A stretch of DNA of 5,062 nucleotides from NCBI GenBank assembly GCA_022701965.1, contig JAKONL010000610.1, positions 1 through 5,062 of the forward strand. Reading direction: 5' to 3'. Shown here piece by piece: positions 1-5,062 of the stretch. A program made the translations under genes and the position numbers. This stretch comes from Burkholderiaceae bacterium. GTDB taxonomy: Bacteria; Pseudomonadota; Gammaproteobacteria; Burkholderiales; Burkholderiaceae. The notes under the pieces were generated by a model. The model saw only the letters and a list, made by a program, of their open reading frames with translations. It had not been told where the DNA came from and made no database searches. Every line of letters starts with the position of its first letter. Positions within the stretch are counted from its first letter, which is position 1.

Positions 1-1
1 C

Positions 2-739
2 TATTTCGTGCCGGACGTGGCCTATCACATCGCCAAGTGGGAGCGGGGCTTCCACCGCGTGGTCAACATCCAGGGCACCGACCACCACGGCACCATCGCC
101 CGCGTACGCGCCGGCCTGCAGGCGGCCGGCGTCGGCATTCCGTCCGGCTATCCCGACTACGTGCTCCACACGATGGTGCGCGTCGTCAAGGGCGGCGAGG
201 AGGTCAAGATCAGCAAGCGCGCGGGCAGCTACGTCACGCTGCGCGACCTGATCGAATGGACCAGCACCGACGCCGTGCGCTTCTTCCTGCTCAGCCGCAA
301 GCCCGATACCGAGTACACCTTCGACATCGACCTGGCCGTGGCGAAGAACAACGACAACCCGGTCTACTACGTGCAGTACGCGCATGCGCGCATCTGCTCG
401 GTGCTGGCGTCGTGGAAGGAGAAGGACGGCGGCGACGCGGCGGCCCTGAAGGACGTCGATCTCGCGGCGCTGTCGACCCCCGCCGCGCAGTCGCTGATGC
501 TGCTGCTGGCCAAGTACCCTGACATGCTCGCCGCCGCCGCGAAGGACTTCGCGCCGCACGACGTCGCCTTCTACCTGCGCGAACTCGCCGCCAGCTACCA
601 CAGCTACTACGACGCCGAGCGCATCCTGGTCGACGACGAAGCGGTCAGGAACGCCCGGCTCGCGCTGGTCGCCGCGACCGCGCAGGTACTGCACAATGGC
701 CTCGCGATGCTGGGCGTGAGTGCGCCGAGCAAGATGTGA
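2..739 (+). CDS. argS: Arginyl-tRNA synthetase, C-terminal part (5' end outside window)
   Basis: ArgS is a cytoplasmic class Ia aminoacyl-tRNA synthetase that charges tRNA-Arg with arginine using ATP. The reading frame is already open at the window edge, so the N-terminal domain and HIGH motif are missing. About 245 residues remain. They begin in the catalytic core with a [16 protein letters not shown] stretch that matches the ArgRS family. A KMSKS-type loop, here KISKR followed by [11 protein letters not shown], lies at 206-220. The helical DALR anticodon-binding domain follows, from about the [15 protein letters not shown] segment to the end, and the protein closes with LGVSAPSKM, a typical ArgRS C-terminus. 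Isoleucine in place of methionine in the KMSKS loop is a conservative change. The frame is intact through TGA at 737-739. The next gene begins 16 bases later on the same strand, so the two are probably co-transcribed. Confidence 0.97.
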   Translation, partial: YFVPDVAYHIAKWERGFHRVVNIQGTDHHGTIARVRAGLQAAGVGIPSGYPDYVLHTMVRVVKGGEEVKISKRAGSYVTLRDLIEWTSTDAVRFFLLSRKPDTEYTFDIDLAVAKNNDNPVYYVQYAHARICSVLASWKEKDGGDAAALKDVDLAALSTPAAQSLMLLLAKYPDMLAAAAKDFAPHDVAFYLRELAASYHSYYDAERILVDDEAVRNARLALVAATAQVLHNGLAMLGVSAPSKM

Positions 740-755
740 CCCCATCCCCCACACC

Positions 756-1499
756 ATGAAATCAAGACTAGGCGAGAGACAGCGTGGAAATACCGCCATC
801 GGGCTGATCGTCGGCCTCGTGGTCGGCCTGGGCGTGGCGCTCGGCATCGCGGTCTACGTGACCAAGGTGCCGGTCCCGTTCATGACCAAGACGCAGCGTG
901 GCGGCGCCGAGCAGGACGAGGCCGAGGCGCGCAAGAACCGCGACTGGAACCCCAACGGCCCGCTGGCCGGCAAGGCCGGTCAGCGAACCCCGGCCGTGCC
1001 ATCCTCGCCGACGCAGCCGGCCTCGGTCGGCCCGCTCAATCCGGGGGCGACCGCGTCGGCGCCTACGACGGCGACGCCGGCCGTCCCGGCCGCAGTGCCT
1101 TCGACAGCGCGCACGACCCGCGCGCCGGTGCCGGTCGAAGCCGCGCGAACTCCGCCGGCCGCGAGCGCCTCCAGCGACCCGCTCGGCGACCTGGCGCGCG
1201 CGCGTTCCGGCACGGCGGTCGCGTCGAGCGACGGCGGCAGCGGTGCCGCATCGGGCGCCGACCCCTTCATGTATTTCGTCCAGGCGGGCGCCTACCGCAC
1301 CACCGACGACGCCGAATCGCAGCGCGCCAAGCTGTCGCTGATGGGCGTCGAGGCCCGCGTGACGGAGCGCGAGCAGGCCGGGCGCACCGTCTACCGCGTG
1401 CGCGCCGGCCCGTTCAACCGGAAGGACGAAGCCGACCGCCTCAAGGAGCGCCTCGACAGCGGCGGCCTCGAGTCGAACCTGGTGCGCGTCCAGCGCTGA
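756..1499 (+). CDS. Membrane-anchored SPOR-domain protein (FtsN-like architecture)
   Basis: SPOR domains bind glycan strands stripped of stem peptides, which are enriched at division septa, so a role in cell division or wall remodelling is inferred. The 247-residue product has a short basic cytoplasmic N-terminus (1-12), one transmembrane helix (about 13-35) with glycines every four residues or so (G16, G20, G24, G30), and then a KVPVPF segment. A long low-complexity linker rich in Ala, Pro, Thr and Ser (about 75-168) leads to a C-terminal SPOR domain (about 172-247: YFVQAGAYRTTDDAESQR, then YRVRAGPF). This is the FtsN layout: inner-membrane anchor, periplasmic spacer, SPOR. It could be FtsN itself or one of several paralogues (DamX or DedD type), so no symbol is given. 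I chose ATG 756 because a start at GTG 720 would overlap argS and add an uncharacteristic [11 protein letters not shown] leader. Neither start has a good Shine-Dalgarno, so translation may be coupled to argS, which ends 16 bases upstream. Confidence 0.9.
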   Translation: MKSRLGERQRGNTAIGLIVGLVVGLGVALGIAVYVTKVPVPFMTKTQRGGAEQDEAEARKNRDWNPNGPLAGKAGQRTPAVPSSPTQPASVGPLNPGATASAPTTATPAVPAAVPSTARTTRAPVPVEAARTPPAASASSDPLGDLARARSGTAVASSDGGSGAASGADPFMYFVQAGAYRTTDDAESQRAKLSLMGVEARVTEREQAGRTVYRVRAGPFNRKDEADRLKERLDSGGLESNLVRVQR

Positions 1500-1538
1500 G
1501 CGTCGTCGCCAGCGAGCCTCGCGGTCCCGCCGCGATCC

Positions 1539-1558
1539 GGCGCGGGGAACTCCGCGCC
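1539..1558 (+). other. GC-rich hairpin in the SPOR-dsbA gap
   Basis: A perfect 7-bp inverted repeat (GGCGCGG at 1539-1545, CCGCGCC at 1552-1558) encloses a 6-base loop, GGAACT. No T-run follows, so it does not look like an intrinsic terminator. It lies 40 bases after the SPOR stop and 37 bases before the dsbA start, so it could act as a 3' stabiliser or a partial transcription barrier. It may also be chance in GC-rich DNA. Confidence 0.45.
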
Positions 1559-1580
1559 AACCCCCGGCTCTTTCAGCCAC

Positions 1581-1585
1581 AGGAG
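1581..1585 (+). promoter_or_regulatory. Shine-Dalgarno site of dsbA
   Basis: AGGAG lies 10 bases before ATG 1596. It is the best ribosome binding site in the window and fixes the dsbA start. The hairpin at 1539-1558 ends more than 20 bases upstream and should leave it accessible. Confidence 0.8.
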
Positions 1586-1595
1586 AACCCATTCA

Positions 1596-2261
1596 ATGAA
1601 ACGCCGTGATTTTTCGCTGACCGCCGCCTCGCTCGGCCTGCTTCCCTTCATCGCCGGCACGGCCGGCACGGTGGCGCATGCGCAGTCGTCCGTCGAGCCG
1701 AAGGCCGGCAAGGACTTCATCGCCCTGAACAAGCGCGCACCGATCGACACCCCGGCCGGCAAGGTCGAGGTGGTCGAGTTCTTCTCGTACAACTGCCCGC
1801 ATTGCGCCGCGTTCGAGCCGCAGCTCGAGGCCTGGGTCAAGCGCCTGCCGGCCGACGTCGCCTTCAAGCGCATCCCCGTTCCCTTCGTCGGCAACGACAC
1901 CGAGCCCAAGCAGCGGCTCTACTACACGCTCGAGGCCATGGGCAAGGTCGACGAATTCCAGATCCCGCTGTTCCAGGCGATCCACCAGCAGCGCCAGCCG
2001 CTGAGCGGCGACGCCGGCATCCTGGCCTGGGTCGCCAAGCAGCCGACGCTCGACGCCAAGAAATTCGGCGAGCTGTTCAAGTCGTTCACGGTCGTGGGCA
2101 AGGCCAAGCGCGCGACGCAGCTAACCACCGACTACCAGGTCGCTGGCGTACCGGCTCTCGGCGTGGCTGGCCGCTACTACATCGACGGCGACACGGCCGG
2201 CTCGCTGGGCCGTGCACTGCAGGTCACCGAATTCCTCATCGGCGAGGCCCGCAAGGGTTGA
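1596..2261 (+). CDS. dsbA: Periplasmic thiol:disulfide oxidoreductase DsbA
   Basis: DsbA introduces disulfide bonds into exported proteins in the periplasm and is re-oxidised by the membrane protein DsbB. The 221-residue product has an N-terminal export signal: basic MKRR, a hydrophobic core at about 8-25, and likely cleavage after AHA at residue 29. A thioredoxin fold follows, with active site C67-P-H-C70 (codon of C67 at 1794) preceded by VVEFFSYN. CPHC is the dipeptide arrangement of classical DsbA. A helical insertion spans about 80-165. The cis-proline loop VAGVPALGV places V185 before P186, again as in classical DsbA, followed by GRYYIDG. Length is close to that of E. coli DsbA. No other cysteine is present. 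The signal carries RRDF at residues 3-6, resembling a twin-arginine motif (see findings). A good Shine-Dalgarno supports the start. An intrinsic terminator 35 bases after the stop probably ends this transcription unit. Confidence 0.96.
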   Translation: MKRRDFSLTAASLGLLPFIAGTAGTVAHAQSSVEPKAGKDFIALNKRAPIDTPAGKVEVVEFFSYNCPHCAAFEPQLEAWVKRLPADVAFKRIPVPFVGNDTEPKQRLYYTLEAMGKVDEFQIPLFQAIHQQRQPLSGDAGILAWVAKQPTLDAKKFGELFKSFTVVGKAKRATQLTTDYQVAGVPALGVAGRYYIDGDTAGSLGRALQVTEFLIGEARKG

Positions 2262-2281
2262 GCCGGCGCGACGGGCCGGCT
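2261..2281 (+). other. Hairpin beginning at the dsbA stop codon
   Basis: A perfect 7-bp inverted repeat (AGCCGGC at 2261-2267, GCCGGCT at 2275-2281) has a 7-base loop, GCGACGG. Its first base is the last base of the dsbA TGA. No T-run follows directly. It stands 15 bases before the real terminator and could protect the 3' end of the mRNA or form an auxiliary stem. The structure is directly visible; its function is inference. Confidence 0.55.
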
Positions 2282-2296
2282 CCCGGCCACGTACGG

Positions 2297-2318
2297 AGCT
2301 CGCTTCGGCGAGCTTTTT
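2297..2318 (+). terminator. Intrinsic (Rho-independent) terminator after dsbA
   Basis: A 7-bp stem (AGCTCGC at 2297-2303, GCGAGCT at 2308-2314) closes a TTCG loop at 2304-2307 in the exceptionally stable C(UUCG)G context, and the run of T at 2314-2318 follows at once. This is a textbook intrinsic terminator on the + strand. There is no A-run on its left side, so it should work in one direction only. It separates the argS-SPOR-dsbA unit from lptA-lptB-rpoN. Confidence 0.9.
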
Positions 2319-2350
2319 CGTCTGTGCGTCGGCGCGACGGACCTGACGCT

Positions 2351-2356
2351 TACAAT
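2351..2356 (+). promoter_or_regulatory. Candidate -10 element for lptA-lptB-rpoN
   Basis: TACAAT matches the sigma-70 -10 consensus at five of six positions. It lies 23 bases before ATG 2380, which would give a leader of roughly 17 bases. No convincing -35 hexamer is seen at 16-18 bases spacing (the region reads GTCGGC or similar) and there is no extended -10 TGN. Position strengthens the call: a terminator ends just upstream, so lptA needs its own promoter. Confidence 0.5.
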
Positions 2357-2379
2357 CTCAGAGCAAGTTTCGTGCCTTT

Positions 2380-3060
2380 ATGAACAAGCGACTTCAACTT
2401 CTTCGATCATTCCCTCGCCGTCCCGTCATGGTCATGGCCGCCACCGTCGCGCTGACGGCGACGCTCGTCGCACCCGCGCAGGCCGAGAAGGCCGACCGGA
2501 CGAAACCGATGAACATCGAGGCCGACGCCATGCGCTACGACGACCTCAAGCAGACCAGCGTGTTCACCGGCGGCGTACTGGTGACCAAGGGCACGATCAT
2601 CATCCGCGGCGCGCGCATCGACGTGCGGCAGGACCCGGAGGGCTACCAGTACGGGGTCGTGACCGCGGCGCCGGGCAAGCTGGCCTACTACAAGCAGAAG
2701 CGCGATGCCGGCACCGACGAGTGGACCGAGGGCGAATCCGAGGTCATCGAATACGACAGCCGTGCCGACAACGTGAAGTTCATCCGCCGTGCCGTGATGC
2801 GCCGGCTGATCGGCGCCACGCCCAACGACGAGACCACGGGCGAGCTGATCGTCTACGACCAGGGCAACGACACCTTCACCGTCAACGGCGCGCCGCTGCC
2901 GCCCGGCGCCAGCGTGGCCGCGGGCGCGCAGGGCGGTCGCGTGAAGGCCATCCTGACGCCGCGCGCGGCCGGGACGCCGCCGGCCGGCGCCGCCGCCGCT
3001 CCGGCCGGGCGCGGCCTGCGCCCGAGCAGCACGCTCGGCGGTGGAGACGCGGCCAAGTGA
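2380..3060 (+). CDS. lptA: Lipopolysaccharide transport periplasmic protein LptA
   Basis: LptA forms the periplasmic bridge that carries lipopolysaccharide from the LptB2FGC complex in the inner membrane to LptDE in the outer membrane. The product is 226 residues. An export signal (basic N-region with RR at 13-14, hydrophobic 17-32) probably ends with cleavage after AQA at residue 35. The OstA/LptA beta-jellyroll domain follows at about 42-170, starting with [17 protein letters not shown] and [17 protein letters not shown], which are characteristic. From about 171 the tail is rich in Ala, Gly and Pro, and it makes the protein longer than E. coli LptA (185 residues). There is no clear Shine-Dalgarno before ATG 2380. 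ATG 2428 (M17) would still leave a signal-like N-terminus, so the start is not certain. lptB follows with a 4-base overlap. No lptC lies upstream. Confidence 0.94.
   Translation: MNKRLQLLRSFPRRPVMVMAATVALTATLVAPAQAEKADRTKPMNIEADAMRYDDLKQTSVFTGGVLVTKGTIIIRGARIDVRQDPEGYQYGVVTAAPGKLAYYKQKRDAGTDEWTEGESEVIEYDSRADNVKFIRRAVMRRLIGATPNDETTGELIVYDQGNDTFTVNGAPLPPGASVAAGAQGGRVKAILTPRAAGTPPAGAAAAPAGRGLRPSSTLGGGDAAK
3042..3046 (+). promoter_or_regulatory. Probable Shine-Dalgarno of lptB inside lptA
   Basis: TGGAG lies 10 bases before GTG 3057, within the last codons of lptA. It supports the GTG start for lptB and re-initiation at the overlapping stop and start. Confidence 0.5.
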
Positions 3061-3875
3061 GCATCGACGCCAACCTCGTCGCGCCACGGAACGCGTCCGT
3101 CGGCCAGGCGGCGGAACCGGCCGGCAGCCGCCTCGTCGTGCGCGGCCTGCAGAAGCGCTACGGCAGCCGGCAGGTGGTGAAGAACGTCTCGCTGCAGGTG
3201 CAGAAGGGCGAGGTCGTCGGCCTGCTGGGCCCGAACGGTGCCGGCAAGACGACGTCCTTCTACATGATCGTCGGCCTGGTGCGCGCCGACGCCGGCGAGA
3301 TCAGCATCGACGGCGAGCCGATCGCGCACATGCCGATCCACAAACGCGCGCGCATGGGCCTGAGCTACCTGCCGCAGGAAGCGTCGATCTTCCGCAAGCT
3401 CACCGTGCGCGAGAACGTGCGCGCCGTGCTCGAGCTGCAGCAGGAGCCCGACGCCAAGGGCCATATGGCCTCGCTGAGCAAGCAGCGCATCGACCAGCGC
3501 CTCGAGGAGCTGCTGGCGGACCTGCGCGTCGAGCACCTGCGCGATTCGCCGGCGCTGGCGCTGTCGGGCGGCGAACGCCGGCGCGTCGAGATCGCCCGGG
3601 CGCTGGCCACGCAGCCGCGCTTCATCCTGCTGGACGAGCCCTTCGCCGGCATCGACCCGATCGCCGTGATCGAGATCCAGCGCATCGTCAGTTTCCTGAA
3701 GAGCCGCGGCATCGGCGTGCTCATCACCGACCACAACGTGCGCGAGACGCTGGGCATCTGCGACCACGCCTTCATCATCAGCGACGGTCAGGTGCTCGCC
3801 GAAGGCACGCCGTCGGACATCGTCGACAACGCCGAAGTGCGCCGCGTGTATCTCGGCGAACACTTCCGGATGTGA
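3057..3875 (+). CDS. lptB: LPS export ABC transporter ATP-binding protein LptB
   Basis: LptB is the cytoplasmic ATPase that works as a dimer with LptF and LptG to extract lipopolysaccharide from the inner membrane and push it along the LptC-LptA bridge. The 272-residue product shows a complete nucleotide-binding domain: Walker [10 protein letters not shown] (58-66), Q-loop Q107 in [19 protein letters not shown] signature LSGGERRR (169-176), Walker [13 protein letters not shown] with D193 and E194, and switch H226 in [10 protein letters not shown]. The [11 protein letters not shown] and [12 protein letters not shown] segments are typical of LptB rather than of the related Liv-type ATPases. Compared with E. 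coli LptB (241 residues) it has about 24 extra N-terminal residues before [13 protein letters not shown] chose GTG 3057 because its GTGA overlaps the lptA stop and TGGAG lies upstream; no ATG lies between it and the conserved domain. rpoN starts 22 bases after the stop. Confidence 0.96.
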   Translation: MSIDANLVAPRNASVGQAAEPAGSRLVVRGLQKRYGSRQVVKNVSLQVQKGEVVGLLGPNGAGKTTSFYMIVGLVRADAGEISIDGEPIAHMPIHKRARMGLSYLPQEASIFRKLTVRENVRAVLELQQEPDAKGHMASLSKQRIDQRLEELLADLRVEHLRDSPALALSGGERRRVEIARALATQPRFILLDEPFAGIDPIAVIEIQRIVSFLKSRGIGVLITDHNVRETLGICDHAFIISDGQVLAEGTPSDIVDNAEVRRVYLGEHFRM

Positions 3876-3897
3876 CCCTCTTGAACCATCGGACGGC

Positions 3898-5062
3898 ATG
3901 AAACAGGGCCTGTCGCTGCGGGTCTCGCAGCATCTCGCGCTCACGCCCCAGCTGCAGCAGTCGATCCGGTTGCTGCAGCTGTCGACGCTCGAACTCAGCC
4001 AGGAAGTCGAGCAGATGCTCGACGAGAACCCGTTCCTCGAACGCACGGCCGAGGAAGCGCAGCGCGAGGAGTTCGGCATCGATTCGGTCGATGCACCCGG
4101 ACCGCGCGACGAGGAACCGTCCGGTGCCGGCGTCGCATCTCCGGGCGACGGTGTCGCCGCGACGTCGAGCGCCGAATCCGAGGCCCCGGCCACCGACTCC
4201 GCCGAGATCGCCGACGCCCAGCCCGACTGGGAAGGCGACGGCACGGTCGAGATGGCGCCCGACGACAGCGAGTGGGGCGGCGACGCACCGGCGAGCGCCA
4301 ACAACATCAGCTCCAACGACGGCGGCGACCGCGCCGACGCGACCGAGCTCGCGCGCAGCCAGGAATCGCTGCAGTCGTTCCTGCACCGGCAGGCGCTCAG
4401 CCTGCGCCTGGGCGAGAACGACCGCGCCGCGCTGCGCTTCCTGATCGAATCGCTCAACGACGACGGCTACCTGGAGGATTCGCTGCCCGCGCTCGCATCC
4501 GGCCTGGCCGGCGACGACAACGACCAGTTCGACGACCTCGTGCATCACTTCCAGGTCGCGCTCGGTCTCCTGCAGAGCCTGGAGCCGGTCGGTGTCGGCG
4601 CGCGGGATCTCGGCGAGTGCCTGGCGATCCAGCTGCGCGCGCTGGCCGATCCGCACGAGTCCGACGAGGTCGCGCAGGTGCGCAAGACCGCCATCGCGAT
4701 CTGCAGGCATCCGATGGAGCTCCTCGCGCGCCGCGACTTCAAGCGCCTGGCCACGCTCACGCGCAGCAACGAAGAGGAAGTGCGCAAGGCGCTGCAGCAG
4801 ATCGCGACGCTCGAACCCAAGCCCGGCCGGCGCTTCGTCGACGTCGAGCGCAACGTGGTCGTGCCGGACGTGATCGTCACGCGCAGCGGCACGGGCACGA
4901 ACATCAGGTTCCGCGTGATGCTCAACCCCGACGTGATGCCGCGCCTGCGCGTGCACGACATCTACGCCGGCGCGCTCAAGCAGCACAAGGGCGAGGGCAG
5001 CCAGGCGCTGTCGCAGCGGCTGCAGGAGGCGCGCTGGTTCATCAAGAACATCCAGCAGCGCT
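3898..5062 (+). CDS. rpoN: RNA polymerase sigma-54 factor RpoN, N-terminal part (3' end outside window)
   Basis: Sigma-54 directs RNA polymerase to -24/-12 promoters and needs an AAA+ enhancer-binding activator to open them. 388 residues are present and the frame is still open at the window end. Region I (about 1-50) is the glutamine- and leucine-rich activator-interacting domain: MKQGLSLRVSQHLALTPQLQ, then QSIRLLQLSTLELSQEVEQ and LDENPFLE. Region II (about 51-150) is a long acidic linker with roughly 27 Asp/Glu and 3 Arg. The core-binding part of region III follows: SFLHRQALSLRL, FLIESLNDDGYLE, LGLLQSLEPVGVGARDLGECL, IATLEPKPGRRF. The sequence stops in EARWFIKNIQQR, just before the expected helix-turn-helix and RpoN box, which lie beyond the window. 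The start is ATG 3898, 22 bases after lptB; its Shine-Dalgarno is weak, so coupling to lptB is plausible. The lptB-rpoN neighbourhood is conserved in many Proteobacteria. Confidence 0.97.
   Translation, partial: MKQGLSLRVSQHLALTPQLQQSIRLLQLSTLELSQEVEQMLDENPFLERTAEEAQREEFGIDSVDAPGPRDEEPSGAGVASPGDGVAATSSAESEAPATDSAEIADAQPDWEGDGTVEMAPDDSEWGGDAPASANNISSNDGGDRADATELARSQESLQSFLHRQALSLRLGENDRAALRFLIESLNDDGYLEDSLPALASGLAGDDNDQFDDLVHHFQVALGLLQSLEPVGVGARDLGECLAIQLRALADPHESDEVAQVRKTAIAICRHPMELLARRDFKRLATLTRSNEEEVRKALQQIATLEPKPGRRFVDVERNVVVPDVIVTRSGTGTNIRFRVMLNPDVMPRLRVHDIYAGALKQHKGEGSQALSQRLQEARWFIKNIQQR

Noticed and set aside
768..1592. Minus-strand open frame (274 codons) opposite the SPOR gene
   Set aside because: Arg/Gly-rich low complexity; it mirrors the Ala/Pro-rich linker of the real + strand protein.
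1653..1670. Tandem 9-base repeat GCCGGCACG within the dsbA signal region
   Set aside because: It simply encodes two Ala-Gly-Thr units in the signal peptide. Two copies are too few to call a functional repeat, and no sigma-54 promoter match (TGGCAC-N5-TTGC) results.
1802..2383. Plus-strand alternative frame across dsbA and the terminator
   Set aside because: It runs through a strong terminator, overlaps dsbA with its intact CPHC site and gives an Arg-rich product without motifs.
2721..3056. Extending LptB upstream to the first in-frame start at 2721
   Set aside because: The extra 112 residues are Arg-rich out-of-frame lptA sequence. GTG 3057 with the GTGA overlap is the normal arrangement.
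2853..4457. Long minus-strand open frame (534 codons) opposite lptA, lptB and rpoN
   Set aside because: It lies antisense to three confidently assigned genes, has no recognisable domain and consists of repetitive Arg/Ala/His-rich sequence, as expected from the complement of GC-rich codons.
3778..4986. Minus-strand open frame (402 codons) opposite rpoN
   Set aside because: It is a shadow of rpoN codon bias with no family motif or Shine-Dalgarno support.
1..5062. Mobile element, defence system, CRISPR array or novel cluster
   Set aside because: No transposase, integrase, toxin-antitoxin pair, spaced repeats or unexplained gene was found. All genes belong to known housekeeping families and gaps are under 120 bases.

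Overview
The window is GC-rich, densely coded DNA from a Gram-negative bacterium, most likely a betaproteobacterium of the order Burkholderiales. Three things suggest this: the order argS, SPOR-domain protein, dsbA; the lptA-lptB-rpoN cluster; and the anchor-distal KVPVPF segment of the SPOR protein, which I associate with that order. All six genes are on the + strand. No mobile element, CRISPR array, RNA gene or foreign-looking base composition was seen.

Layout. Positions 2-739 hold the 3' part of argS (arginyl-tRNA synthetase). After 16 bases comes a membrane-anchored SPOR protein (756-1499), probably co-transcribed with argS. A 96-base gap with one GC-rich hairpin and a clear Shine-Dalgarno precedes dsbA (1596-2261), the periplasmic thiol oxidase. 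The 118-base gap after dsbA holds the clearest regulatory structure here: a hairpin starting on the stop codon, an intrinsic terminator with a UUCG tetraloop and T-run, and a TACAAT -10-like hexamer. The second unit then begins: lptA (2380-3060), lptB (3057-3875, overlapping lptA by 4 bases) and the 5' part of rpoN (from 3898, running off the end).

Function. The first unit combines translation (ArgS), peptidoglycan or division-site binding (SPOR) and periplasmic disulfide formation (DsbA). DsbA has a functional link to the second unit, because the outer-membrane LPS translocon protein LptD needs disulfides to mature. LptA is the periplasmic bridge and LptB the cytoplasmic ATPase of lipopolysaccharide export. 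RpoN is sigma-54. The lptA-lptB-rpoN linkage is widely conserved in Proteobacteria. What is less usual is that lptC, and the kdsC/kdsD genes that often precede it, are not upstream of lptA; dsbA and a terminator are there instead.

I found no previously undescribed system. This is mostly housekeeping DNA. The points worth a second look are the dsbA/lptA junction, a twin-arginine-like signal on DsbA, the low-complexity tail of LptA and N-terminal extension of LptB, and a long acidic linker in RpoN.
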